Positions 10,680-20,784 of a DNA stretch of 64,000 nucleotides are shown here, piece after piece. A program made the position numbers and the translations under genes. The stretch comes from Corythucha ciliata (taxonomy: Eukaryota; Arthropoda; Insecta; Hemiptera; Tingidae), in assembly GCA_038030265.1 (NCBI GenBank), contig CM075939.1, forward strand, positions 38,235,253-38,299,252, written 5' to 3'. The first letter of the stretch is position 1, and every line of letters begins with the position of its first letter. Below the pieces are notes generated by a model that saw nothing but the letters and a program-made list of their open reading frames with translations, ran no database searches and had not been told where the DNA came from.

Positions 10680-11640
10680 TTCGTGGCTAAAATTACGTGA
10701 GAAATAAAAACGCTCATTCGCTGTTTCACGATGCAACTTCTAGACCAAAATTGTGAAAAAATCGCGGACTGTAGAGTCATTTTATAGCTAAATTTTAGAA
10801 TAAAACACCATAATGTTCTGTTCTTGAACCAGAAGCTTCACGGATTTTCTGAAAATTCATGAATTCGAAGGCTGAAATTGAGTAAAAGTTGTAATTAGCG
10901 GCTAAAGTTTCTCAATTTTAGACGTGATCAAGCGCTTTTTCATCAATTTTTTAACGCTAATTAGCGCGTTTTCTCATTAATATTTGCGAATTAGCGATTT
11001 AACTCAATTCTAGACGCGGACTTGGTTCAAGAACAGCACATTATGGTGTTTTACTTTATTTTAGCTATAAACTGGCTCTGTACGCCGCGAAGGCACTCTA
11101 ACTCACTTCATAGCAAACATTTGTAAAAAGAGCCGATTCTCGGAGTATAATTTGGCAAAACACTAATTCAAGGCTGAAATTAGGAAAAATCGCTAATTAC
11201 AAACTAAAATGAGAAAAAAAACCTAATTTACGGCTTAAATTAAGACAAAAGGATGATTCGGGGTTAAAAATGTAGAAAAATCACTATAATTTGCGGATGA
11301 TGTTGAGGATCAGTGCTTAAACTCGTGAATAAAATGTATAAAAAGCGCTAATTCACGGTTAAAATTGAGAAAAGCTCTAATTCGCGGGTAAAATTCATAA
11401 AAAGGACCGACTCACGGCCAAAATTGAGAAGAACTCTAATTCACGTCTACAATTAAGTAAACGCCAATTCACGACTCTTTCATGAAGGAATCTTCTAGGC
11501 CAAAATTGAGAAAAGGCACTAACTAACGGCCAAGAGTGGAAAAAGCCGCTAATTCACGGCAAATATTAAGAAACACCGTACATTCGCGGGTAAATGGAAA
11601 AAAATCGCTAGTTCATGGCTAAAATTGAGAAAAACGCTAA
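10680..11640 (+). repeat. degenerate tandem array, family A, forward
   Basis: About 30 diverged copies of a roughly 30-bp unit with the core CTAATTCGCGGCTAAAATTG followed by an A-rich stretch. The array is cut at 11640 by the hAT-like element at 11649-13853 and resumes in the same orientation at 13862. Confidence 0.9.
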
Positions 11641-11648
11641 TTCATGAC

Positions 11649-13853
11649 CAGTGGCGTAGGTAGGAATTTTTCCTGGGGGGGGGCGCAGATTGAAATCTTG
11701 TAAGGTGGGGGAGGGGGGTAATTTCACATTTTAGTCATTATTCCACCCAGCCAGCACACTCTTGAATCTGGACATCTTGCTGGCCTCATCATAGCCTCAA
11801 TCTCTCAGTTAGGGGCGATTTTTAGACAACCCGCATATTAGCGCTTTTTTGGCCGAGTATATCGTTCTTCTCAATTTCAGCCGTGGATTAGCGGTTTTGC
11901 CCAGCCCCCTCCCATGGCCATGAATTTGCGCTTTTTCTCAATTTTAGCAGCAAAAGTATCGTTTTTATCCCATGAGCGATGTTTCTTAATTATCCACGAG
12001 TTTTGACGTTTTCCTCAATTTTAGCAGCATATTACCGATTTTTAATATTTTTTTACCAGGGGATTAGCACTTTTTTCAGTTTTAGCTGGAAATTATCGTT
12101 TTTCTTAAGTGTTTTCCTCAATGTTAGCCGCAAAATAGGGGGAATTTTCACGAATTAGGATTTTTTTGGTTCACCTTACGCAATGCATGAGCGATTTTTC
12201 TCAGTTTACTCACGAATTAGCGGTTTCTTCACCTATTGCCATAAATTGGCACTTTTTTTCAATTTCAGCCTGAAAAGTTGCCTTCAGAATCCGCAAATTT
12301 GCGTATATTCAGTTTTTGGCGCAAATTAGAATTTTTCTCAATTTCAACCGCGAATTAGCGCTTTTTTAAAAATTGTAGCGGCGCGACGCGTCGTAGCGTT
12401 TCAAACCTGTGAATTAGCGGATTTTCTCAATTTCAGTCACAAATTGGCGTTTGGTGCAATTTTAGCCGCGAATTAGCAATTTTCTCAATTATAGGTTTAA
12501 AATTAACCTTTCTCTTAATTTTGACCAGGCGGATTATTTTATTTTCTACATATTACCAGCAATTTAGCGGGTTTTCTTTTTTTACCACCTCATTAGCAAT
12601 TTTATATAACTTTTATAGGTATAGATTATTGCTTCACGGCAGTTCTAGCCGTGAATTAGTGTATTTTTTAACATTATACTATAGCTATGCATGAATTTGC
12701 CATTTTTCTGCAATTTTAGTGACAAAAATGCCTTCAGAAGGTGCGAATTTAAATTATAAATGTACATTTGTTTGTTCAAACCTTTTTCAAACTAAAAAAT
12801 TTACATCTATCCGTCCATTTCTGTCAAAAAATCATCATTTTTAAATTATAAATTTCACGACACAATTCGAGAACTAGTGATGTCTCTCAAGTTTAGCAGC
12901 GAATTATCGCTTTTTCTAAATTTTAGCAGCGTGGTAGCATTTCCAACCCGTGCATTACCTACCAAGTTTTGTCAATTTTTGCCAAGAATTGGCGTTTGAC
13001 TCAATTTAAGCTGCAAAATAGCAATTTTTTCCTTTTTTAACTTAGAATTAGCACTTTTCCCCCATTTGAACTGAAAATTGACGTTTTTCTTATTTCTGGC
13101 TGTGCTAATTGGTGATTTTTTCAATTTTTGCCGCGAATTAGTGATTTTCTTCATTTTGTATCCGTAAAATAACGTTTTTCCATAACTTTATATCTGCAAA
13201 TTGCAAATTAGCGATTTTTCCCAATTTCAGCAGTGAAATAGCGTTTTGTGCTAATTTTGCGGCCGTTCAGCATCCTATTTCCTTTTTCATACGCGAATGG
13301 GCGATTTTACGCCATTTCAGTTGTGAATTTGCCATTGGTTTCCAATTTTAACCTGAAAGCGTCTTTTATTTGTCAATATTATAGCGTGTTTTCTCAACTT
13401 TAACCGCGGGGTTTCCCCAAATACAACACTTTTGCGTTGGCTTCCACAATTTATTCCTAGAATGGCCTCCATGTACATCGAATCAGCGATTTTTTTCTTA
13501 ATTTTAGTCTGGAAGTTGCATTGCGAGACCCGAATTAACGCTTTTTAGCAGCTATAGGCACGAATATTACCGATTTTTGTCTGATAGAGGGTCCGGGGCG
13601 AACCCCCCCCCCCCTTACCACGGTACACTACTGCGTTGGGTCTGAAGTCCAAGGAAAAAGCTGGACGTACTCGGACCTTTTCGGGCTGCTTCAAGTCCAG
13701 AAAATCTGGTAAACCTAACTTAACGTGAAACGCTCACTTTTGGAAATTTAATGGCGCACTTCGTTATGGTACTAGTGGTCCTTCGTTCGTAGCTTGTAGC
13801 CCTGGGGGGGGGGGATCTATCCCCCATATCCCCCCCCCGTATCTACGCCCCTG
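11649..13853. mobile_element. non-autonomous hAT-like element carrying an inverted family-A array
   Basis: A 2205-bp element. The left end is CAGTGGCGTAGGTAGG followed by a G run; the right end, reverse complemented, is CAGGGGCGTAGATACG followed by a G run. Both are flanked by the exact 8-bp direct repeat TTCATGAC (11641-11648 and 13854-13861). CAG...CTG ends with an 8-bp duplication are the hallmark of the hAT superfamily. The inside is a reverse-oriented array and no transposase is seen, so it is non-autonomous. A right-type end of another subfamily (CGGTACACTACTG, ending 13633) lies inside, hinting at further nesting. Confidence 0.85.
11820..13560 (-). repeat. degenerate tandem array, family A, reverse, inside an hAT-like element
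   Basis: Units read as the reverse complement of the flanking family-A arrays: CTCAATTTTAGCCGCGAATT with T-rich linkers. The block lies wholly between the element ends at 11649 and 13853. Confidence 0.9.
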
Positions 13854-13861
13854 TTCATGAC

Positions 13862-14310
13862 TATGAGCGTTTGAAACGAAAACACTTATTTGCGGCTAAA
13901 ATTGAGAAAAGGCTCAAATATCCAGTTAAAATTCATAAAAATACGTTAATTCACGGTCATAATGGAGAAAAACGCTAGTTAGCGGTTAAAATTGAGAGAA
14001 TGCCAATACGCGGCTTTCTGGTGAATGCAACTTCAAGGCTAAAATAATGAAAATCGCTAATTCATGACTAAAAGTGAAAAACCCCCACTAATTCGCAGCT
14101 AAAATGAAGAAAACGGTAATTCGCTATTTCGCTACTGAAATGGAGAAAAATATCCAATTAACGGCGTAAATAAAGAAAAAGTGCTAATTCGTGGCTTTAA
14201 ACTGAGAAAAAGCGCTAATTTGCGAATAAGGTGTGGAAATAAAAGCGCTGATTCGCGGCTAAAACTAGGAATAAGCCATAATTTAACCCTACGTGGTGTT
14301 GATTTAATCC
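13862..14310 (+). repeat. family A array, forward, continuation of 10680-11640
   Basis: Same unit and orientation as the array left of the hAT-like insertion, resuming directly after the target duplication. Confidence 0.85.
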
Positions 14311-14329
14311 AATTCGCCAAAATTAGGCA

Positions 14330-14925
14330 CTGGGATCTCCAGGTTTTCTACACTTGTGTATCACTAGCAAAAAAGTGAAAGTACCTACTGTTCATTAACG
14401 TTGTTTTTCACAGTAATTATCCATCTTAACGGCCTTTAATACATGAAAGGGGGATTACTGCTCATAAGGTGGGGGGTGGGGTTCACGTACGACCATCAGA
14501 GGGGGATAGACGCCGCTGCTGTATTTTAACCGGAAATTCAGACTCCGTGATTAAAGTGACTGTTTTCTGACTAAATACATAGTCAGTTGCAATTGATCAA
14601 TTACCAGCATTTCACCTGAAATCGGGTCCAGTGAATAAATCGACAGAATTCGGGTGGACATCACAGTGCACGAAAGGTCTCCATCCCTTTTGGAATCGAG
14701 GGAACATTCCAGCCATGGCACGTCACCTTCATACACAAAGCTTGCTCTGGAGCATAAGCAGTTGCCCCCCCCCCCCTCTGGACTCAAAAGCGAGAAGACT
14801 GTGGCAGGAGCCCGTCCATAGATAATAAGTGAAAAGTGTCCCCCGCCTCTTGAAATAGTTACGAAGTTATTTGCATACTATAAAATCGAACTAATTTGTA
14901 CGTTTATTTTTATAAGCTTTAGAAT
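14330..14925. other. repeat fragments including an hAT-like right end
   Basis: A right-type end (GATAGACGCCGCTG) finishes at 14518. At about 14757-14815 a poly-C run followed by CTCTGGACTCAAAAGCGAGA resembles the subterminal part of the repeats at 17047 and 23664. No gene is seen. Confidence 0.5.
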
Positions 14926-14929
14926 TCGA

Positions 14930-17030
14930 CATGGCTTCGGCGTTGGGGTTTGGAAGGGGACCGGTTGCGGGTGGTGTATCTAGAGAGCATGCCGTTCATC
15001 GATCTCAGACTCCCTCAGAGTTGTTTTCTCTATAAAAAAAAAAATGCCCTAACTGCCCCGAGCATCTGGCTGGACGTGAATAGCGTTTCGACTGACATGG
15101 CTTACGACGTATTTCTTACGCTGGTCAACTCCCATTGTCCCTGGAGGGTGAGAGGACAAGTAGAACAGCCAGGGGTTTCCCATTGTTCACACCTGAGCTT
15201 TGGAGAAAGGGCGATTTTTGTCGTCTGCTTCTGCGACTCGAGACGCGTGACACTTCAAGCGCAGCACACTGGAGGGCGGCGCGGACGGCTGCTCGTTGGG
15301 ACTATCTGAGGAGCATCCGGTTGGCTAAGTTTCGTTTCAATGATGAAAAATCCAGTCTTCTGGGAACAAATCACGCACCGCGTGGCGAATCGTCCGGGGA
15401 GAGCTTCGAAATTCGCTGATGAGGGGACATCAAGTTACAAAAAGCGCGCATGATCCCAAAAGCATAAATGACTACTTCATCAACGTCGCTGCTGATTTGA
15501 CCAAGGATCTGCCCAAGCCAGTTGATAGCTATACAAGAGCTATTTACTCGTCAAGTGTAGTCCGGTTGAACCTCTCATTTTTGCGGATTTTTCGGTTGAA
15601 GAGCAAGTGTACTCAACTATACTTATTAAACCTGAAGTTCTCTGGCGTCGAGGATGTGTATGGTTTTAACGGCTTGTCACCATCAGTGCTGCCGAAATCT
15701 CCCAGCCTTTGACCTATCTGTACAATTTGATACTTCGTGCCGGCGATGTTCCCTCTTGTTTCAAAATGGCTCGCGTGACCCCGATCTGGCTGACTTTCGT
15801 CCAATTGCCATGTCGACTGTCTTTCGGAAGATTTTCGAAAGCCTCATCAGCCAGCAACAATCTGCGTTTTTTGAAAAGACGGGAGTTATCTCAGGGTCAC
15901 AGTACGGTTTTCGTTGTGGAAAATCGACCTCACTCGTCACACTTGACCTTATGTACCACTGCCTCCGTTGTGCTGAAATCAGGAATAAGGCTTTGGTTCG
16001 CCTCTTCGACCTCTCACGAGCTTTCGACTCTGTCAACCACGGTCTCCTCGTTGCAAAACTAAAGTGTTTGTCCAAGCTCGCCTTGGATACCATTATCTCA
16101 TCGATTGCGGAATGGCGGCAAGTAGTCACTTGTGAAGGGAGATCGGTCGGATTTTCTCCCGCGCAGGATATCGGGGTCAAACAGGGTTCCGTAACGGAGC
16201 CTTCGTTTTTTAACGTATTCATCAATGATCTCCCGGTGAGCCTGCAGTCGCCTCACTCCCAGGCCTTCGATTTACGCTGATGACGTGACCGTGGTTAGCG
16301 CAGGACCAGATATAGACGAGGCTTTCCGTGCCTCGGAGCAGTCCACTGCTATCATCAGTGACTGGTGCCTGGCGTATTACCTTGTTCTTAACAAGGCAAA
16401 GACCCAGGAACTGCAACTGAGCCTCACCTGTGCGTCGGCATCGTGTGACAGGGTTGAGTTTCTTACCCTTGACTCTCGCCTGTCCTGGGCACCCCAGGTT
16501 GACAAGTTGTGCGGGGCTCTCTCTCCGAGAGGCGATCCGAATTCTAGCGCGGGTGAAACCTCGAACGCCTTGTCGTAGTCTTTTCAGGCAGATGAAGATT
16601 CCTACCTTTTATGCCGTGATTTTAACCGATATATTATATGCCACACTAAAGATCTGGTCGACCGTGGGGAACTTCGTCCCTCCTCGCATGATTACCTCAC
16701 GAGGGGCCGCAACAACATGCACGTAGAGAGATGCCGCCTCAGCTGTTCACAAGCACTTAATCCGCGTGTGCTAGGTCCGCAGCTCTTCAATGGACTCGAC
16801 GCCAGCCTCAAAAAATTGCCACCGAGGAATTTCAAAAGGCAGATTAAGGAGCGTCTTTTAGATAAGGCTCCCTATTCCATCTCGGAATTCACAGCGACCC
16901 CCTCATGTTGATTCGTTTTACGTTCTGTTGTCCCTCATACTGATTTGTATATTTTTTGACGTTTTTCTAGTATATCTAGTGCTGACAATAAATTATTATT
17001 ATTATTATTATTCTTATTATTATTATTAAG
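14930..17030 (+). pseudogene. LINE (non-LTR retrotransposon) ORF2, frameshifted, with 3' tail
   Basis: Broken reverse transcriptase reading frames on the plus strand. About 15070-15420 corresponds to the region between endonuclease and RT (FTPELWRK, AARTAARWDYLR). RT blocks follow: LADFRPIAMSTVFRKIFE, SGSQYGFRCGKST, LFDLSRAFDSVNH, DIGVKQGSVTEP and, after a frameshift near 16265, YADD at 16273-16284. The C-terminal region before the end (LFNGLDASLKKLPPRNFKRQ, 16785-16845) is typical of jockey-like ORF2 tails. The copy ends with AATAAA and an (ATT)n tail at 16985-17030. At least four frame changes make it non-functional, and the endonuclease is mostly lost. Confidence 0.85.
16985..17030 (+). 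repeat. (ATT)n tail of the LINE
   Basis: AATAAA followed by an imperfect ATT/TTA microsatellite, the kind of simple-repeat 3' end made by some LINE families at target-primed reverse transcription. Confidence 0.8.
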
Positions 17031-17174
17031 AATAGTTCCAACGAATCATGGGCGTAGCCAGAGGGAAGCAGGGGTAGGCAGCTGCCCCTCCTAGACTCGA
17101 AAGCGCAGATTTAGTGGGGCAACTACCCACCCCTAGACCCCTTTTGAAAGTACAAAATCCTTCGGTATAACCAC

Positions 17175-17740
17175 TGTTCGGGCCACTTATTGGGTTCGAA
17201 ATGTTATATATTTGTCTTACCGGTCGATGCCTACCGTTCATTTTTGGTCTTGCCCTTTTTCTGTTTATTTAAATTCTCCCCTGTGTGATGGCAATGACGG
17301 CTGAATAAGAGCGGGCCGTGCCGCCTGGACCTTCGCGTCGAGAGTTTTTCTGTGGCTGTTTCTCGCGCGTGCCGCTAACTGTACTGACTACTCTTGCCTG
17401 TAAAACGTCGGGCTGCTCGGACGTATTTTTCCCTGTTCGCGTACAAGTCACGAGTACAATTAAAGTCCTACATCTGAAGCCGGAGTTCTGCGCTGATCGA
17501 TAGTCTATACCGGCTGAACTGTGATCTGTCGTGTGACAATTAATGACTGGCTGATCCTAATCTATAATTACTGTGAGTACAACAACATCTATTCACCTGC
17601 TCTCACCAATTTACATTGCCAATTGTCTGTTTTGTGATCCTAGCGAGGATCTGGTCCTCCGAAATTAATTATTTACTGAAGCCCTGTAATTTACCGATTC
17701 TGAACTGGATATTTTAAGCCCCACTGACCAATACAAACCA
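17175..17740. mobile_element. solo LTR, 566 bp
   Basis: Starts TGTTCGGGCC and ends ACAAACCA (TG...CA), flanked by the exact 5-bp repeat ACCAC (17170-17174 and 17741-17745). Removing it with one ACCAC restores continuity with the related element at 23664 (GGTATA/ACACCACATTTTGTT). The empty-site comparison and target duplication make a solo LTR, left by recombination between two LTRs, the simplest reading. The parent family is not visible elsewhere in the window, and orientation is undecided. Confidence 0.85.
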
Positions 17741-17769
17741 ACCACATTTTGTTTTGTCGGCGCACACAT

Positions 17770-18640
17770 TAAAAAAAGTAATGCAATTTCGAGGATTTGT
17801 GTTGCTCATAAAACGAATTTAGCAAGAGCGACACAATTCAAATACCAATTTCGCTTTTTTTGCGCCCTAAAATACGAACATTTTCAAGGCAGTGTCTTCC
17901 TGTTTGGCCTAAAATCATCCTTAAAGTATCGCAGATCTGACACAACTAGAAATCAGATTTTGCTTCTCTGAACAAAAGAACACCGGAAATCCCCAGCTAA
18001 GGGTAAAGTCGACAATGGCACCGTTGTAAAACTAAAAAAATTGCTCAGCGCTTGATGAGGTTTTGTTTTCAACACATGTTCTACAACGGACCCATTGTCC
18101 GTTTAAGCGTTGCTAAAATGCTGGTTTAAACGATTTTGTACGCAAAATGCTAAATTTTGATTGGGCATAAGCTCTTAAGCTCAGCTTAAAGATAAACGGA
18201 TCTTTGAACCCATGTGGACCAACCTGGGTCTAAATCGCGATTAAATAGCCATTTTGAGCTAAAACCGCCAGTTCTGCAGTGAAAAAGACTGTTTTCAGTT
18301 AACAGTTTTAGGGTGAAAACTTTAATGTAGTGTTAAAACTCGTCAGTTTTGTGATAAAATTGCCGGTTTCGGGGTAAAATGATCCTTTTTGGAAGGGGCG
18401 GATACGCTACTTCAAAATAGTCAGTTTACGAAAGTTTTTGGGATGAAATTGTAAGGTTGGGATCAAAACAGTCGGTTTTGGGGTAAAATCGCCAGTTTTG
18501 TAGTGATGTCGTCAGTTATGAGGCTACAAGTCAGCTTTGGCGTGAAATCGTCTGTTTTGGTATATAATCGTCACATTTGGAATGAATTCGTCAGTTTTCT
18601 GGTGAGATCGCCGGTTTTCAAGGCAGAGTCTTCATATTTG
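17770..18640. repeat. degenerate arrays, families D and F
   Basis: The first part has units near TTTCGCGGATTTGGCTC with A-rich linkers (family D). From about 18240 the unit changes to about 24 bp near CGTCAGTTTTGGGGTAAAAT (family F). Both are highly diverged. Confidence 0.75.
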
Positions 18641-18744
18641 GCCTAAAATTATCCTTAAAACGTGTCGTGTAGCATCACACGAATGCTAGATTTTTACGCC
18701 TCTCATCGTCAGACAAGACGTTGATGAAAAGTCGGCAACCCTGT

Positions 18745-20220
18745 ATTTGAGGTGCCATGCCTTTTCTACAAAGTATGGATTTCCGGTGAAAACATTGCCA
18801 GTTTTTGGACCGAAAAACAGGAATAGAAGGCTCATAGTCCTGACAGGAAAGAGTGTGCTCTTCCCAAATCCATCGTCAAAATTTGTAGAATGTCAGCTGG
18901 GAAGCGAGTTACTCGCATTTTGTCCAGGAAAATGATGTTACCCTAAAAAGATGCTAGAAAAATCATATCTCGAAGGGTTTTGATTTTCGGACCATGGGTT
19001 ATGGGGTGTTTTCGATCGCAAATGAGGTCTAATTTTACCCAATTTTTTTCTTTACACTTATACCCTTCCACCCTGTCACCCCTCCCCCACCGGTTGAATT
19101 TTCCTTTTTTAGGCCGAGTAAATCAATTAAGGGACCAGACTTACAGTTGCCGCCAGTCACACGTCAGACAAATTGGCATTACATATATGTAATGTTTTAT
19201 TACATAACGGGATCAATATCATCGAGGTACATACACGTTTATTCAGTTAATACAACGAATATGTTGGACAGCAATTTTGTAGTCTATTCACGCATATACA
19301 TATACATAATTTTGTCTTTATGCATTTTAGCCTGGATATTTCATGCAATATAATAGCCATTTTAGGTTAAATTTCAGGAACATATTTTTTGATTAATTTG
19401 GAGGGGCTTATTTTATAAAATGTAGAAAACAAAAAACCAATAAAAAGGTCTTTTTTCTTTTTAAGTTTGGTGTCATGGCGTTTTTTGTCTCACATTTACC
19501 CTGTAATTAATATAACATTTGACAATATTCATTAAATAGGTACGTTGAATGATAAAATAACCACTTATACATACACATTAATGTTCTATTAATTGAGAAT
19601 TATTATTTGTTTAGATTATCTAGGGAAATAAAATTGATCTACTTAACTTAAAGGAATGTATAGCAGCTAAACTTTCTTTCCATTTTCGAAATTTTCATTC
19701 CTCGGTAACCTGGAAATATTTAAGAAGTATTTCTGCGTTTAAATTCGCATACGTAACACGTTTTCTATAGGGATTATAGAAATTAGAATAGTAAACTCAC
19801 CACATGGGTGTAAAGATGGCCAAAAAGCTGGGGTATAAAACTACACATTTGTACAAAAAGAACAAAACGTGACAACAAGTGGGTGGGAGACGGTCATTCA
19901 AATTATAACAAGTATTGCCCATCCTAGAAATAATTGTATCTATTCTTTGTAATTGATTAATTGACCGGTTCTACCAGTTAATTTAGCATAAAGGAAGGGG
20001 TTGGTAACAGTTTGATCAGTCTATGAAACGCAAACAAATTACAAATAAATGACTAGGAAGCACTGGCAAGGGCGGTAAGCATCTTTGAAGAAACGGGAAA
20101 AAGTGAAGTTTCATGATAAATGACAGTGATAATGAGACGGCCCTAAGCAAATACCAGCCCTAATTGCGTTTTGCACCGGTAAAAATACTGTTAGTACCCC
20201 TCCCTTTTTAATACGATGAA
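18745..20220. other. region downstream of INPP5A
   Basis: AT-rich and without a recognisable gene. The INPP5A 3' UTR must start here on the minus strand. AATAAA on that strand occurs near 19193 and 19226, but they are about 1 kb from the stop and I cannot choose a polyadenylation site. A 16-bp palindrome, ATTACATATATGTAAT, lies near 19178. Confidence 0.5.
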
Positions 20221-20784
20221 TCAGGAAATTGCGCAACACTTTTTTTTTTTTAGATGGTCCAATTTGACTGAATTCACTGGAAGTTTTGCCGGCTTATCCT
20301 CGGGGCTAACCGTTTCTTCGTCCGATTTATCCTTTTCCTCTTCAAACCACTCTTCCCCGGAAGAACTATGATGACTCTGCAGTCGATACAACGACCCATT
20401 TAAATCGTCCGTAGAAATGAGCCGAACTCGAGACGACGTTGCTAACCGGCCGCCACCACCACCACCGGCAGCGCCGGCCCGACCGGAATTAATCGACACG
20501 GAAACGGATCGCGAGCGCCAGTCGCCGGCCGACAGAGAGCACGTCGTCCCACGAAGGAGACCGACTTTGACTTCGACGACTGACGCTGAATTGACGCGTT
20601 TCACGAGATAGCGTTCGGTTAACGGTTTACCGGTTTTGTCGTCGGTGGAGGAGGCATCGCCTAGGGCCGTCTCACCGGGAAGGGATTCAAGGTCGAATTT
20701 GACGGGCGGGGTTTGCGGTTTGTGCGACTCACAGCAAGACAAACGGCCGGCTCCTTGTTCCAGATAGCCTAAGAGGTAGACGGG
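20221..20784 (-). CDS. INPP5A: INPP5A terminal exon with long tail and CAAX box
   Basis: 564 nt after acceptor TTTTTACAG. Opens PVYLLGYLEQ, then a 170-residue tail unlike vertebrate INPP5A: Ser/Arg-rich, a run of six Gly, an acidic segment (EEWFEEEKDKSDEE), then HLKKKKCCAIS and stop. The basic run beside the CAAX box suits membrane anchoring after prenylation. Confidence 0.92.
   Translation of the reverse strand, partial: PVYLLGYLEQGAGRLSCCESHKPQTPPVKFDLESLPGETALGDASSTDDKTGKPLTERYLVKRVNSASVVEVKVGLLRGTTCSLSAGDWRSRSVSVSINSGRAGAAGGGGGGRLATSSRVRLISTDDLNGSLYRLQSHHSSSGEEWFEEEKDKSDEETVSPEDKPAKLPVNSVKLDHLKKKKCCAIS

Larger units (their letters stand above)
17047..18735 (+). mobile_element. hAT-like element X, copy 1, interrupted by a solo LTR
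   Basis: Starts CATGGGCGTAGCCAGAGGG. Its first 130 bp match the copy at 23664 along their length (shared GACTCG, AAGCG, ACTTAGTGG-like and AAATCCTTC segments). The match breaks at 17174 and resumes at 17741 with ACCACATTTTGTT, because a solo LTR sits between. Internal degenerate arrays follow to about 18640. A possible right end (GGCAACCCTG) lies at about 18742. No matching 8-bp flank was found, so the right limit is uncertain. Confidence 0.55.

Noticed and set aside
10229..13633. An element between CAGTAGCGTACC and GGTACACTACTG
   Set aside because: It would cross the boundary of the well-supported element at 11649-13853, and the flanks do not match.
9329..14518. A single 5.2 kb hAT-like element joining the CAGGGGCGTCTA and TAGACGCCGCTG ends
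   Set aside because: The termini match at 11 of 12 bases but the 8-bp flanks (AAATAGAA and CTGTATTT) do not, so they were left unpaired.
20417..20611. Plus-strand proline/arginine-rich small protein
   Set aside because: It is the antisense shadow of the GC-rich tail-coding part of the last INPP5A exon.
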